This document shows, piece after piece, positions 1 to 8,848 of a stretch of 64,000 nucleotides of DNA. Made by a program: the position numbers and the translations under genes. The number at the start of each line of letters is the position of its first letter. Within the stretch, counting starts at the first letter, position 1. This stretch comes from Ideonella sp. (lineage in GTDB: Bacteria > Pseudomonadota > Gammaproteobacteria > Burkholderiales > Burkholderiaceae_C). Where the stretch lies: positions 124,001 to 188,000 of the forward strand of contig JABTUC010000004.1 in assembly GCA_015075545.1 (NCBI GenBank). Direction: 5' to 3'. The notes under the pieces are model-generated. The model made no database searches. It was not told the DNA's origin and saw only the letters and a list, made by a program, of their open reading frames with translations.

Positions 1-255
1 GGCATCGCGCACGTCGAGCGCAACGGCCACCACTACGTCGACGGCATGGCCGCGCTGCCGCAAGCCGAGCAGCGCGCGTTCCTCGCCGCGCACCCCGACC
101 TCTACGAACACAGCCACGGCGCGACGCGGCTGCGCATCCGCGACGGCCGGCTGGCGATCGGCTCGCTCGACTGCACCGGCTACGCCAGCGCGGCGATGCC
201 CGTGTGGGACGCGATGACGCCGCTGCAGCCCTCGCCCGCCTTCCCCAGGAGTTGA
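1..255 (+). CDS. C-terminal fragment of a probable enolase-superfamily (mandelate racemase-like) enzyme
   Basis: The reading frame is open from the first base and ends at TGA 253-255, giving the last 84 residues of a protein whose start lies outside the window. The ending (a HYVDG segment, an AAHPDLYE segment, then LRIRDGRLAIGSL) resembles the tail of mandelate racemase/muconate lactonizing type proteins that sit beside Gfo/Idh and DUF993 genes in Burkholderiales. No catalytic residue lies in this piece, so the family call is an inference. The stop is 6 bases before the next ATG, whose Shine-Dalgarno AGGAG (247-251) lies inside this gene, so the two are in one operon. Confidence 0.5.
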   Translation, partial: GIAHVERNGHHYVDGMAALPQAEQRAFLAAHPDLYEHSHGATRLRIRDGRLAIGSLDCTGYASAAMPVWDAMTPLQPSPAFPRS

Positions 256-261
256 CCCCAG

Positions 262-1425
262 ATGGCCACGCAACGACTCGGCATCGTCATGAACGGCGTC
301 ACCGGGCGCATGGGCATGAACCAGCACCTGATCCGCTCGATCGTCGCGATCCGCGCGCAAGGCGGCGTGACGCTCGCCAACGGCGATCGCGTGATGCCCG
401 ACCCGCTGCTGATCGGCCGCAACGCCGAGAAGATCGAGGCACTCGCCCGCGCGCACGGCATCGCGCGCTTCGGCACCAACCTCGACGCCGCGCTCGCCGA
501 CAAGAACGACAGCGTGTTCTTCGACGCCGCCACCACGCAGCAGCGCCCGACGCTGCTGGCCGCGGCGCTGCGCGCCGGCAAGCACGTGTATTGCGAGAAG
601 CCGATCGCCACCACGCTCGCCGAGGCGCTGGAGATCTGCAAGCTCGCCAAGGCCTCGGGGCTGAAGCACGGCGCGGTGCAGGACAAGCTGTTCCTGCCCG
701 GCCTGCGCAAGCTCGACCTGCTGCGCCGCGCCGGCTTCTTCGGCCGCATGCTGGCAGTGCGCATCGACTTCGGCTACTGGGTGTTCGAGGGCGACCTGCA
801 GCCGATCCAGCGGCCGAGCTGGAACTACCGCGCCGAAGACGGCGGCGGCATGATCCTCGACATGATGTGCCACTGGCGCTACGTGCTCGACAACCTGTTC
901 GGCGAGGTCAAGGCCATCACCTGCCTGGGCGCTACGCACATCGGCCAGCGTTGGGACGAAGCCGGCAAGCCGTACACCGCCACCGCCGACGACGCCGCCT
1001 ACGCCACCGCGCAGCTCGTGGGCCACCACGGCGAGCCGGTGGTCGCGCAACTGACGATGAGCTGGGCCACGCGCGTGCGCCGCGACGACCTCGTCACCTT
1101 CCACGTCGACGGCACGCACGGCTCGGCGGTGGCCGGCCTGCAGGAATGCCGCGCGCAGAGCCGCGTGACGACGCCGCGCCCGGTGTGGAACCCCGACGTC
1201 AAGCAGACGATGAACTTCTTCGACCAGTGGCAGGAGGTGCCCGACGCGCAGGAGTACGACAACGGCTTCAAGCTGCAATGGGAAGCCTTCATCCGCCACG
1301 TGGTCGAGGATGCGCCCTACCAATGGACGCTGCCCGAGGGCGCCAAGGGCGTGCAACTGGTGGAGTGCGCGCTGCAGAGCTGGAAGGAGCGGCGATGGGT
1401 GGACGTGCCGGCGTTGGCGGTATGA
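262..1425 (+). CDS. Gfo/Idh/MocA family NAD(P)-dependent oxidoreductase
   Basis: This 387-residue protein has the size of sugar or inositol dehydrogenases of the Gfo/Idh/MocA family. A glycine-rich nucleotide-binding turn (GVTGRMG, residues 12-18) opens the Rossmann domain. The family EKP motif (residues 112-114, in CEKPIAT) follows, where the lysine normally takes part in catalysis. The C-terminal half is the alpha/beta substrate domain. The ATG at 262 is preceded by AGGAG at 247-251. It probably oxidises a sugar or sugar acid within the operon shared with the upstream enolase-like gene and the downstream DUF993 and isomerase genes. The exact substrate cannot be read from the sequence. Confidence 0.9.
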   Translation: MATQRLGIVMNGVTGRMGMNQHLIRSIVAIRAQGGVTLANGDRVMPDPLLIGRNAEKIEALARAHGIARFGTNLDAALADKNDSVFFDAATTQQRPTLLAAALRAGKHVYCEKPIATTLAEALEICKLAKASGLKHGAVQDKLFLPGLRKLDLLRRAGFFGRMLAVRIDFGYWVFEGDLQPIQRPSWNYRAEDGGGMILDMMCHWRYVLDNLFGEVKAITCLGATHIGQRWDEAGKPYTATADDAAYATAQLVGHHGEPVVAQLTMSWATRVRRDDLVTFHVDGTHGSAVAGLQECRAQSRVTTPRPVWNPDVKQTMNFFDQWQEVPDAQEYDNGFKLQWEAFIRHVVEDAPYQWTLPEGAKGVQLVECALQSWKERRWVDVPALAV

Positions 1426-1464
1426 GCTGTTTGGCGCCGTGGTGAATGCTTGGAGTCCTGCGCG

Positions 1465-1698
1465 GCGCGGTGGGCGGTGCCCGATGGTGGCTCCTACTGT
1501 CGCGGTCGGCCCTGCGGGCCGACTTCGCTGCGATGCTCGCATCGCAAGGGCGGCTGCGGTACCGCTCGTCGCGGCGCTGGACGCGCCACGACTTCACGGC
1601 TCCTCGCCGGTCCGGCCCTTGCGGGCCGGACTCCCCCTTGCGCTGCTGCGCTTCTCGCCGCGCCACAAGTCGCCCCCACCGGGCACCGCCCACCGCGC
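1465..1698. repeat. Inverted-repeat unit A (19-bp perfect arms)
   Basis: The 19 bases at 1465-1483 are the exact reverse complement of 1680-1698, and imperfect pairing continues inward for about 8 more bases. The loop of about 196 bases contains two strong GC hairpins. This architecture suits a non-coding dispersed element. No transposase or target duplication was recognised. Confidence 0.7.
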
Positions 1699-1742
1699 AG
1701 AGACGCTCGTGGTGTTTGCCGACGCATGCCACGGTGGTGCCA

Positions 1743-2005
1743 GCAAGGCTGTGGGCGGGCAGGCCGGGGCGCGCGGAGGGCGCCGAGCAGCGCAGCGGAC
1801 CGAGGGGCATCGCGACGCGCGCAAGCGCGCCGCGGCGGCGAGCATGTCGAGCTCCGAGCGCAGCGGCGCTGCGCCAGCAGCGTCGCGCCCGCGCGAGGGC
1901 GAGGGGCGGAGCCGCCCTTGGGCCGCGAGCAGCGCAGGGGACCTCGGCCCGCAGGGCCGAGGCGCCCGTGGCAGCGCGCCCCGGCCTGCCCGCCCACAGC
2001 CTTGC
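1743..2005. repeat. Inverted-repeat unit B (32-bp perfect arms)
   Basis: The 32 bases at 1743-1774 are the exact reverse complement of 1974-2005. The 199-base interior is rich in short hairpins such as CCTCGGCCC/GGGCCGAGG near 1943-1962. Arms this long and perfect are not expected by chance. It could be a miniature mobile element or a genome-wide intergenic repeat. Confidence 0.8.
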
Positions 2006-2092
2006 ATGCGCCAGCCTTCGCATACAGAGCTCGCCGCACGCACGAAATCGGCATCGCCTCACTCGAAACGGGCATGCAAGGAGAGGCCTCCG

Positions 2093-3262
2093 ATGAGCAC
2101 GACCATCCAACTACCCACCCAAGGCGGCAGGCTCGAAACCTTCCGCCTCTCCGCGCCGAAAGACTTCCCGCGGCACGCTGCCACGCCGTTCAATCGCATC
2201 GCCTACTCCGCAGCCCACGTGGTGGCCGACCCCGAGGCCGATATCGACCCCTGGCTCGACTGCGCGATCGACTGGGATGCCACGATCGCGTATCGCCATC
2301 ACCTGTGGCACCTGGGCCTCGGCGTGGCCGAGGCGATGGACACGGCGCAGCGCGGCATGGGGCTCGACTGGCCGACCTCGCTCGAGCTGATCCGCCGCTC
2401 GATCGACGCGGCGCGCGACGTGCCCGGCGCGCTGGTGGCCTCGGGCGCCGGCACCGACCACCTCGCGCCCGACGATGCAGCGTCGGTCGACGACGTGATC
2501 CGCGCCTACGAGGAGCAGGTGGGCGCGATCGAGAAGCTCGGCGGGCGCATCATCCTGATGGCCAGCCGCGCGCTCGCCCGGGTGGCGCGCTCGGCGGCCG
2601 ACTACGAGCGCGTGTACGACCGCATCCTGTCGCAGGTGCGCGCGCCGGTGATCATCCACTGGCTCGGCGACATGTTCGACCCGGCGCTCGCGGGCTACTG
2701 GGGCAGCGCCGACGCGGGCGCGGCGATGGAGGTGGCGCTGGGCGTGATCAACGCGCACGCGGCCAAGGTCGACGGCGTGAAGATCTCGCTGCTCGACAAG
2801 GACGCCGAGGTCACGATGCGCCGGCGCCTCGCGCGCGGCGTTCGCATGTACACCGGCGACGACTTCAACTACGCCGAGCTGATCGCCGGCGACGCGCATG
2901 GCCACAGCGATGCGCTGCTGGGCATCTTCGACGCCATCGCGCCGGCGGCCTCCGCGGCGCTGGGCGCGCTGGCCGCCGGCGACCGCGCGACGTTCGACGC
3001 GATTTTGGAGCCCACGGTGCCGCTGTCGCGCCACATCTTCAAGGCGCCGACGCGGTTCTACAAGACCGGCGTCGTGTTCATGGCGTATCTCAACGGCCTG
3101 CAGAGCCACTTCACGATGGTCGGCGGCCAGCACAGCGCGCGCTCGCTGCCGCACCTGGCCGAGCTGTTCCGGCTGGCCGATCGCGCCGGGCTGCTGGCCG
3201 ACCCGGCGCGCGCGATTTCGCGCATGAAGACCGTGCTCGCGCTGCACGGCATCGAAGGCTGA
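2093..3262 (+). CDS. DUF993 / dihydrodipicolinate-synthase-like family protein
   Basis: The 389-residue product matches DUF993, a TIM-barrel family related to the dihydrodipicolinate synthase/N-acetylneuraminate lyase aldolases. The segment DGVKISLLD places Lys230 where Schiff-base lysines occur in that superfamily. This assignment is inference from motif position. The ATG at 2093 has AAGGAG at 2078-2083, and the frame upstream of it is only GC-driven. The stop is 11 bases before the next gene. In this setting it probably cleaves or dehydrates a sugar-acid derivative made by the neighbouring enzymes, but no reaction is established. Confidence 0.85.
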   Translation: MSTTIQLPTQGGRLETFRLSAPKDFPRHAATPFNRIAYSAAHVVADPEADIDPWLDCAIDWDATIAYRHHLWHLGLGVAEAMDTAQRGMGLDWPTSLELIRRSIDAARDVPGALVASGAGTDHLAPDDAASVDDVIRAYEEQVGAIEKLGGRIILMASRALARVARSAADYERVYDRILSQVRAPVIIHWLGDMFDPALAGYWGSADAGAAMEVALGVINAHAAKVDGVKISLLDKDAEVTMRRRLARGVRMYTGDDFNYAELIAGDAHGHSDALLGIFDAIAPAASAALGALAAGDRATFDAILEPTVPLSRHIFKAPTRFYKTGVVFMAYLNGLQSHFTMVGGQHSARSLPHLAELFRLADRAGLLADPARAISRMKTVLALHGIEG

Positions 3263-3273
3263 CGCAGCCGCTG

Positions 3274-4146
3274 ATGACGACGATGCGCGACTTCTCCACC
3301 GGCCACGAATGGCTGTCGATCAACACCGCCACCGTGCGCCGGCAGTGGCGGCTCGACCGCATCGTCGACGAGTGCGCCAAACGCGGCATCCGCGCCATCT
3401 CGCCGTGGCGCGATCAGGTGGCTGCAGTCGGGCTGCAGGCGCTGGCGCGGCAGTTGCGCGCCACCGGCACCGTGCTGTCGGGCTACTGCCGCGGCGGGTT
3501 CTTTCCGGCCGTCGACGCCGCGGGCCTGCGCACCGCGCTCGACGACAACCTGCGCGCGCTCGACGAGGCGTGCACGCTGAAGGCGCCGTGCCTGGTGCTG
3601 GTGGTGGGCTCGCTGCCCGGCGCGCTTGAGGGCAAGCCGGCGCACCGCGACCTCGCGCGCGTGCGCACCGAGGTGCGCGACGGCATCGCGGCCACGTTGG
3701 AGCATGCACGGCGCATGAAAATGCCGCTGGCGATCGAGCCGCTGCATCCGATGCAGGCCGCCGAGCGCGCGTGCATCAACACGCTGGAACAGGCGCTCGA
3801 CGTGTGCGACGAACTGGACCCTTCGCAAAGCGGCGCGCTCGGCGTCGCGGTCGACCTCTACCACGTGTGGTGGGACCCGAAGCTCGCGCAGCAGATCGCG
3901 CGCGCCAGGCGCGAGCGGCTGCTGGCGTTCCACGTCTGCGACTGGCTGACGCCGACGCGCGACCTGCTGAACGACCGCGGCATGATGGGCGACGGCGTGA
4001 TCGAGATCCGCCGCGCGCGCGGCTGGATGGAGGCCGCCGGCTTCGCGGGCTTCTCGGAAGTCGAGATCTTCTCCGAGCACTGGTGGGGCCGGCCCGGCGA
4101 CGAAGTGCTCGACACCTGCATCGCGCGGCATCGCAGCGTGGTGTAG
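3274..4146 (+). CDS. Sugar phosphate isomerase/epimerase (AP-endonuclease-2-like TIM barrel)
   Basis: The 290-residue protein has the xylose-isomerase-like TIM-barrel pattern with the usual metal-ligand acidic and His residues: Glu155 in IEPLHPM, Asp194 and His197 in VDLYHVWW, the HVCDW segment near residue 225, and a late Glu in SEVEIFSEHWW. It follows DUF993 by 11 bases and is the last gene of the cluster. It probably interconverts a keto sugar or sugar acid, and the substrate is unknown. No strong Shine-Dalgarno precedes the ATG, so translational coupling to the upstream stop is plausible. Confidence 0.85.
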   Translation: MTTMRDFSTGHEWLSINTATVRRQWRLDRIVDECAKRGIRAISPWRDQVAAVGLQALARQLRATGTVLSGYCRGGFFPAVDAAGLRTALDDNLRALDEACTLKAPCLVLVVGSLPGALEGKPAHRDLARVRTEVRDGIAATLEHARRMKMPLAIEPLHPMQAAERACINTLEQALDVCDELDPSQSGALGVAVDLYHVWWDPKLAQQIARARRERLLAFHVCDWLTPTRDLLNDRGMMGDGVIEIRRARGWMEAAGFAGFSEVEIFSEHWWGRPGDEVLDTCIARHRSVV

Positions 4147-4180
4147 CTCGGCGCACGATGCGCGCGGCGCGAATGCACCG

Positions 4181-4396
4181 TCACTCGTCGACGAAGCCGC
4201 CCTTGTAGAAACTCCACGCCGTGCCGTCGTGCAGGTAGAAGCTGCCGTCGGGGCAGAAGTCCTTGCCGGGGAAGAACTCGCGCACCGCGCGCGGCAGCAG
4301 CCTCGCGAGCTGCTCGTCGCTCAGCCACTCGAACTGCTCGGGCGTGATCGCACGGCCGACGCGCAGCTTGAACTCGGACGGAGCCATGGCGGCCAT
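4181..4396 (-). CDS. Small conserved-looking hypothetical protein (71 aa)
   Basis: A 71-residue reading frame on the minus strand encodes a soluble, mixed-charge protein with no membrane segment. A region near the end (FCPDGSFYLHDGTAWSFYKGG) looks like a folded beta domain rather than random GC translation. Start choice is uncertain: M1 and M4 are both possible. It sits alone between two plus-strand genes and convergent to the isomerase. No family is recognised. Confidence 0.5.
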   Translation of the reverse strand: MAAMAPSEFKLRVGRAITPEQFEWLSDEQLARLLPRAVREFFPGKDFCPDGSFYLHDGTAWSFYKGGFVDE

Positions 4397-4500
4397 TGTG
4401 CGGCCGCGTGTCGCCGAGGTGATTGTTGGTCTACGCAGTGCTGGCTAGCATGAGCGCACACCCTCGACGAATCGAAAACGCCAACCCGACAGGAGCCGGC

Positions 4501-5727
<1,227 letters not shown>

Positions 5728-5730
5728 CTC

Positions 5731-5752
5731 TTCGGGCGCCCCAGCGCCCGAG
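5731..5752. terminator. Stem-loop between convergent genes
   Basis: TCGGGCGC (5732-5739) pairs perfectly with GCGCCCGA (5744-5751) around a CCCA loop, 4 bases after the acyl-CoA dehydrogenase stop. There is no T-tract on either side, so it could be a weak or Rho-assisted bidirectional terminator for this gene and the small minus-strand gene that ends at 5802. Confidence 0.45.
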
Positions 5753-5801
5753 GCCACGGAAGCGGTGGCGAGTCGAGTTGGCCGCGGGTTGGGTCGAAGG
5801 A

Positions 5802-6062
5802 CTACAGCGCGGCCGGCCGGGCGCGCGTGCCGAGCAGCAGCGCCTGGATCCACAACGCCGAGCTCGAGACCCGCGCTGCGCTGCCCGACGGCTCGTGGCG
5901 CAGGCCGATCGCGACGCGACCGGTCCACCACACCACGCGGCCGGTACCCGGCAGCGCGACGGGCCCGATATGGCCTTGCGGAATCGGCAGGGCGGCATCG
6001 CCGGCGGCCAATGCCATCGCCCTGCCGGGCGCGGGCGTGGTGCGAGCTGGGGTGTGCGGCAT
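5802..6062 (-). CDS. Small hypothetical protein with a WWTGRVAIGLRH signature (86 aa)
   Basis: The minus-strand frame ends at TAG (5802-5804) and starts at ATG 6062, preceded by AGGAG at a 9-base spacing on that strand. The core contains GTGRVVWWTGRVAIGLRHEP and a C-terminal SSSALWIQALLLG helix. I associate this pattern with small uncharacterised proteins found in other betaproteobacteria, from memory and without a search. It is predicted cytoplasmic. A second start at 6017 would give 71 residues. Confidence 0.6.
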   Translation of the reverse strand: MPHTPARTTPAPGRAMALAAGDAALPIPQGHIGPVALPGTGRVVWWTGRVAIGLRHEPSGSAARVSSSALWIQALLLGTRARPAAL

Positions 6063-6169
6063 TGCAGGTGGCTCCTGAAGGCGAGTCGGCCGGCGCCCAT
6101 GCGACGACCGCAACCTGAGTTGCAGCCCTCGGGAGTCGGGTTCACCTGCCAGACCTGAAGAGCCGAAGC

Positions 6170-6277
6170 TCAGTACGCCGAGACGCAGATGGGGTTGATG
6201 ATCCCCGCGCAGATGAAGCCCGCGCAGCAAACCGACTCCGCCACGGCACACGACCGCGGGGCCCAGCGTGGTGGCAC
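6170..6277 (-). CDS. Candidate Cys-rich micro-ORF (35 aa), speculative
   Basis: A short minus-strand frame runs from GTG 6277 to TGA 6170. Its second half (ESVCCAGFICAGIINPICV) has four cysteines in a hydrophobic setting, unlike the Arg/Pro/Ala-rich shadow frames typical of this DNA. No clear Shine-Dalgarno is seen, and an internal GTG would give 24 residues. It lies in the upstream region of the secreted protein at 6373. It may be fortuitous. Confidence 0.2.
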   Translation of the reverse strand: MPPRWAPRSCAVAESVCCAGFICAGIINPICVSAY

Positions 6278-6372
6278 GGTTGACGCTTACCCGGGTTAGC
6301 ATCGTTCGCGCACGTTCGGCTTCCGCCTTCGAGCACATGATCGCGATGCGAGCGACGACGTGACCTGAAACC

Positions 6373-7932
6373 ATGTTGCCGATCTTCATGCGAGCGTCGC
6401 TCGGCCTCGTTGCCGTCGGCCTTGCCGGTGCCGCCGCCGCACAGGAGGCGGCGCCCGCCGGGCATGCGATCGCGCCGGGTGCCACGGCGGCGCCACGTCC
6501 GCAGCTCGGCCGGGCCGAAGCCATGCTCGTGCTCGACTATCAGCTCGTGCGGGTGCCCCAGGAGGCCTCGCTCGACCTGCTCGGAATCCATGCGCTGAGT
6601 CAGCTCAACGACTGGCTGTACGGCGGCGTCGGGGTCCATGCGCCGCTGCTCGAGGGCGAGTACGGCGGCTTCATGATGTTCGACGTCACTGTCCACGCCC
6701 AGCGCCGACTGTGGCGCAACCTGTTCGCCAACGCCGGCGTCTCGATGGGCGGCGGTGGCGGGGGCAAGAGCAAGGAGCAGAGCAGAGTGCTCACCGGCGG
6801 CGGCGGCTTCACCAAGGGCTACGTCGGGCTGGGCTACGAATTCGAGGGCTTCGCGGTCGGCGCGAACGTCACGCGGCTGAAGTTCTACCGCTCGATCATC
6901 GACAGCACCCAGATCAACGTCTTCGTGCAGGTGCCGTTTTCGACCACCGTCGGCTCGTACGCGAGCGCCGGACAAAGGCTCCCTGCGACGGACGCCCAAG
7001 ACGCCTTCGCGGATTCGTCGGAGAACACGTTGACGTTGGGGCTGGACAACCTGGCCCAGATCGATCCGCAGGGCTCCAACCACGCCACCGTCCGCTTGAT
7101 CGATCTGCAATTCGCGCACTACCTGAACCGCAATGCGTACTGGTACGCCAGCCTGGGCGTCGGGTACCACGGCATGCCGCTGTACAACCAATTGATCGGC
7201 GGGCTCGGAATCCGCTACCGGATCTCGCCGCGCGTCGACCTGCACGCGCAGCTCGGGCTCGGCTCGGGCGGCTGGTCGCCCGACAGGATCGACACCGGCT
7301 CGGGGCTGCTGGTGTACCCGAAGGCGAGCGCGGAGTACTGGATCGGCAGGAACTGGGGCCTGTCGCTGTCGGCGGGCTACCTGTTCGCGCCGACCGGTTC
7401 GTCGAAGAACGCCACCTTCGGCGCCGCACTGAACTACCACCTGCAGCCCGAGGGCCGTGGCGCGCGCGAAAGCTCCGGCGGCAGTCTCCTCGAGGGCTAT
7501 CGAATCAACCTGTTCCAGCAGACTGCGCTCGACGTCAGGGACCGCGACGTCGAGCACGGGCGAATCAACATGCTGTCGGCGCAATTCGACACCGTGGTCA
7601 GCGACCACGTCTACATCGCCGTTCAAGGCGCCGTCGCCTACGAAGCCTACCGCAGCTACCCCGGCTACGGCGAACTGGTCGCCGGCGTCGGGCTGCAGAG
7701 CAAGGCCGACAAGGACAGCGCGTTCCAGTTCTTCGCTCAAGTGCTGGGCGGAACCAATGCCCACGGCGCCGTCGTGAAGGCCGGCGTCGGGATGAACCTC
7801 GGCCTCAACGATCGGCTGGCGCTCTATGCCGCGGCCGGCAGGACGGTGGCCGCGCCGTCGAACAAGACGAACTTCAAGTCGGACAATCTGGCGCTCGGCC
7901 TGACCTATCGCTTCTCGCTGCCGGGCCGGTGA
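6373..7932 (+). CDS. Secreted, probably outer-membrane beta-barrel-like protein of unknown function (519 aa)
   Basis: The first about 22 residues form a signal peptide (RASLGLVAVGLAGAAAAQ, cleavage probably after AAA). The rest is dominated by alternating polar/hydrophobic, aromatic- and Gly-rich segments (GYVGLGYEFEGFAVGANV, NVFVQVPF, YWYASLGVGYHG, LALGLTYRFSL) like transmembrane beta-strands of outer-membrane proteins. It ends in Arg rather than the usual terminal Phe. A poly-Gly run with KSKE lies near residue 130. The start could be M1 (6373) or M6 (6388). No enzyme or porin family could be named. Confidence 0.65.
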   Translation: MLPIFMRASLGLVAVGLAGAAAAQEAAPAGHAIAPGATAAPRPQLGRAEAMLVLDYQLVRVPQEASLDLLGIHALSQLNDWLYGGVGVHAPLLEGEYGGFMMFDVTVHAQRRLWRNLFANAGVSMGGGGGGKSKEQSRVLTGGGGFTKGYVGLGYEFEGFAVGANVTRLKFYRSIIDSTQINVFVQVPFSTTVGSYASAGQRLPATDAQDAFADSSENTLTLGLDNLAQIDPQGSNHATVRLIDLQFAHYLNRNAYWYASLGVGYHGMPLYNQLIGGLGIRYRISPRVDLHAQLGLGSGGWSPDRIDTGSGLLVYPKASAEYWIGRNWGLSLSAGYLFAPTGSSKNATFGAALNYHLQPEGRGARESSGGSLLEGYRINLFQQTALDVRDRDVEHGRINMLSAQFDTVVSDHVYIAVQGAVAYEAYRSYPGYGELVAGVGLQSKADKDSAFQFFAQVLGGTNAHGAVVKAGVGMNLGLNDRLALYAAAGRTVAAPSNKTNFKSDNLALGLTYRFSLPGR

Positions 7933-7944
7933 GCGCCGTGCGCT

Positions 7945-8841
7945 TCAGCGGCCGCGCCCCACGCGGTGCGGTGCCAGCGCATCCATCAGCGCCGCCAGGT
8001 CGGCCGCTCGGCGCGGGCTGCGCGCGGCCACCGCGGCGCACAGACCCTCGAGCAGCGCGAGCGCGCTCACGCCAGAGGCAGGCAGCACCGCCGGTGCCGC
8101 CGGCGCGTACAGCACCACGTCGGCCGCTGCCGCCAGCGGCGCGCCCGGCGCGTCGGTGATCGCCGCCACCGCGATGCCGCGCGTGCGCGCGAAGTTCGCC
8201 AGCTCGAGCGTGAACGCCGAATAGCGCGGCAGCGACAGCAGCAGCAGCAGATCGTCGGCGCCCAGGTCGAGCAGGCGATGCATCGGCTCGCCGATGCCGC
8301 CGGCGGCGGCAAGGTTGATCACGTCGGGTCGGAAGAGGCCGAGGTAGCTCGCGAAGTAGCCGGCCAGATGCGCGCTGACCTCGGCGCCGAACACCGCCAC
8401 GCGGCGCGCCGCGAGCAGCCGCTCGCCGATGGTCTGCAGCGCCGCCTCGTCGGCGTCGGCGGCGGCGCGCTGCAGATCGGCCTGCGCATCGTGCAGCACC
8501 GCGCGCACGCGCTCGGCCGTGCTGCTGCGCTTGTGCAGCCGCTGCTGCCGCTCGAGCCGGTCCAGCGGCGCCGTCTGCGGCCGCAGCTCGGCCTGCCAGT
8601 GGCGGCGGAACTCGGCCCACGCCGCATAACCGAGCGCGCGCGCAAACCGGTTGGCCGACGCCACCGACACGCCGGCGCGCTGCGCCAGCGCGTCGATCGC
8701 CAGCGTGGCGGCCTCGAAGCGGTGCGCCAGCACGTAGTCGCCCAGGCGCTGCTGCGCCTGCGTGAGCGCGCCGTAGTGCTGCGTCAGGCGCAGCGAGCCG
8801 GTGCCACGATCGGCGTCTTCGGAGCGCCTGCGTGCGCCCAT
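7945..8841 (-). CDS. MurR/RpiR family transcriptional regulator
   Basis: The 298-residue protein has an N-terminal RpiR-type helix-turn-helix (residues about 20-95, around LAQRAGVSVASANRFARALGY). The C-terminal SIS sugar-phosphate-binding domain (about 140-270) contains VAVFGAEVSAHLAGYF and the DDLLLLLSLPRYS segment. RpiR proteins sense phosphosugars or related metabolites. The ATG (8841) follows the stop of the solute-binding gene by only a few bases, so the two are cotranscribed and this regulator probably controls that uptake gene. Confidence 0.9.
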   Translation of the reverse strand: MGARRRSEDADRGTGSLRLTQHYGALTQAQQRLGDYVLAHRFEAATLAIDALAQRAGVSVASANRFARALGYAAWAEFRRHWQAELRPQTAPLDRLERQQRLHKRSSTAERVRAVLHDAQADLQRAAADADEAALQTIGERLLAARRVAVFGAEVSAHLAGYFASYLGLFRPDVINLAAAGGIGEPMHRLLDLGADDLLLLLSLPRYSAFTLELANFARTRGIAVAAITDAPGAPLAAAADVVLYAPAAPAVLPASGVSALALLEGLCAAVAARSPRRAADLAALMDALAPHRVGRGR

Positions 8842-8848
8842 GCCGCGC

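Larger units (their letters stand above)
1426..2092. other. 667-bp repeat-rich spacer inside the sugar-acid gene cluster
   Basis: No credible gene is seen here. Frames are open in several registers only because the DNA is extremely GC-rich. The spacer holds two separate inverted-repeat units (1465-1698 and 1743-2005) plus short internal hairpins, for example a CGGCCCTGCGGGCCG hairpin near 1508-1522 and a GTCCGGCCC/GGGCCGGAC pair near 1610-1631. The DUF993 Shine-Dalgarno AAGGAG lies at 2078-2083. Confidence 0.6.

Noticed and set aside
1465-2005. CRISPR-like array
   Set aside because: The repeats are inverted pairs with long unique loops, not regularly spaced direct repeats, and no cas gene is present.
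2111-3247. Long open frame antisense to the DUF993 gene (378 codons)
   Set aside because: Its product is Arg/His/Val-rich with no domain. Codon positions mirror the sense gene, which has clear family motifs. It is typical of antisense frames in very GC-rich DNA.
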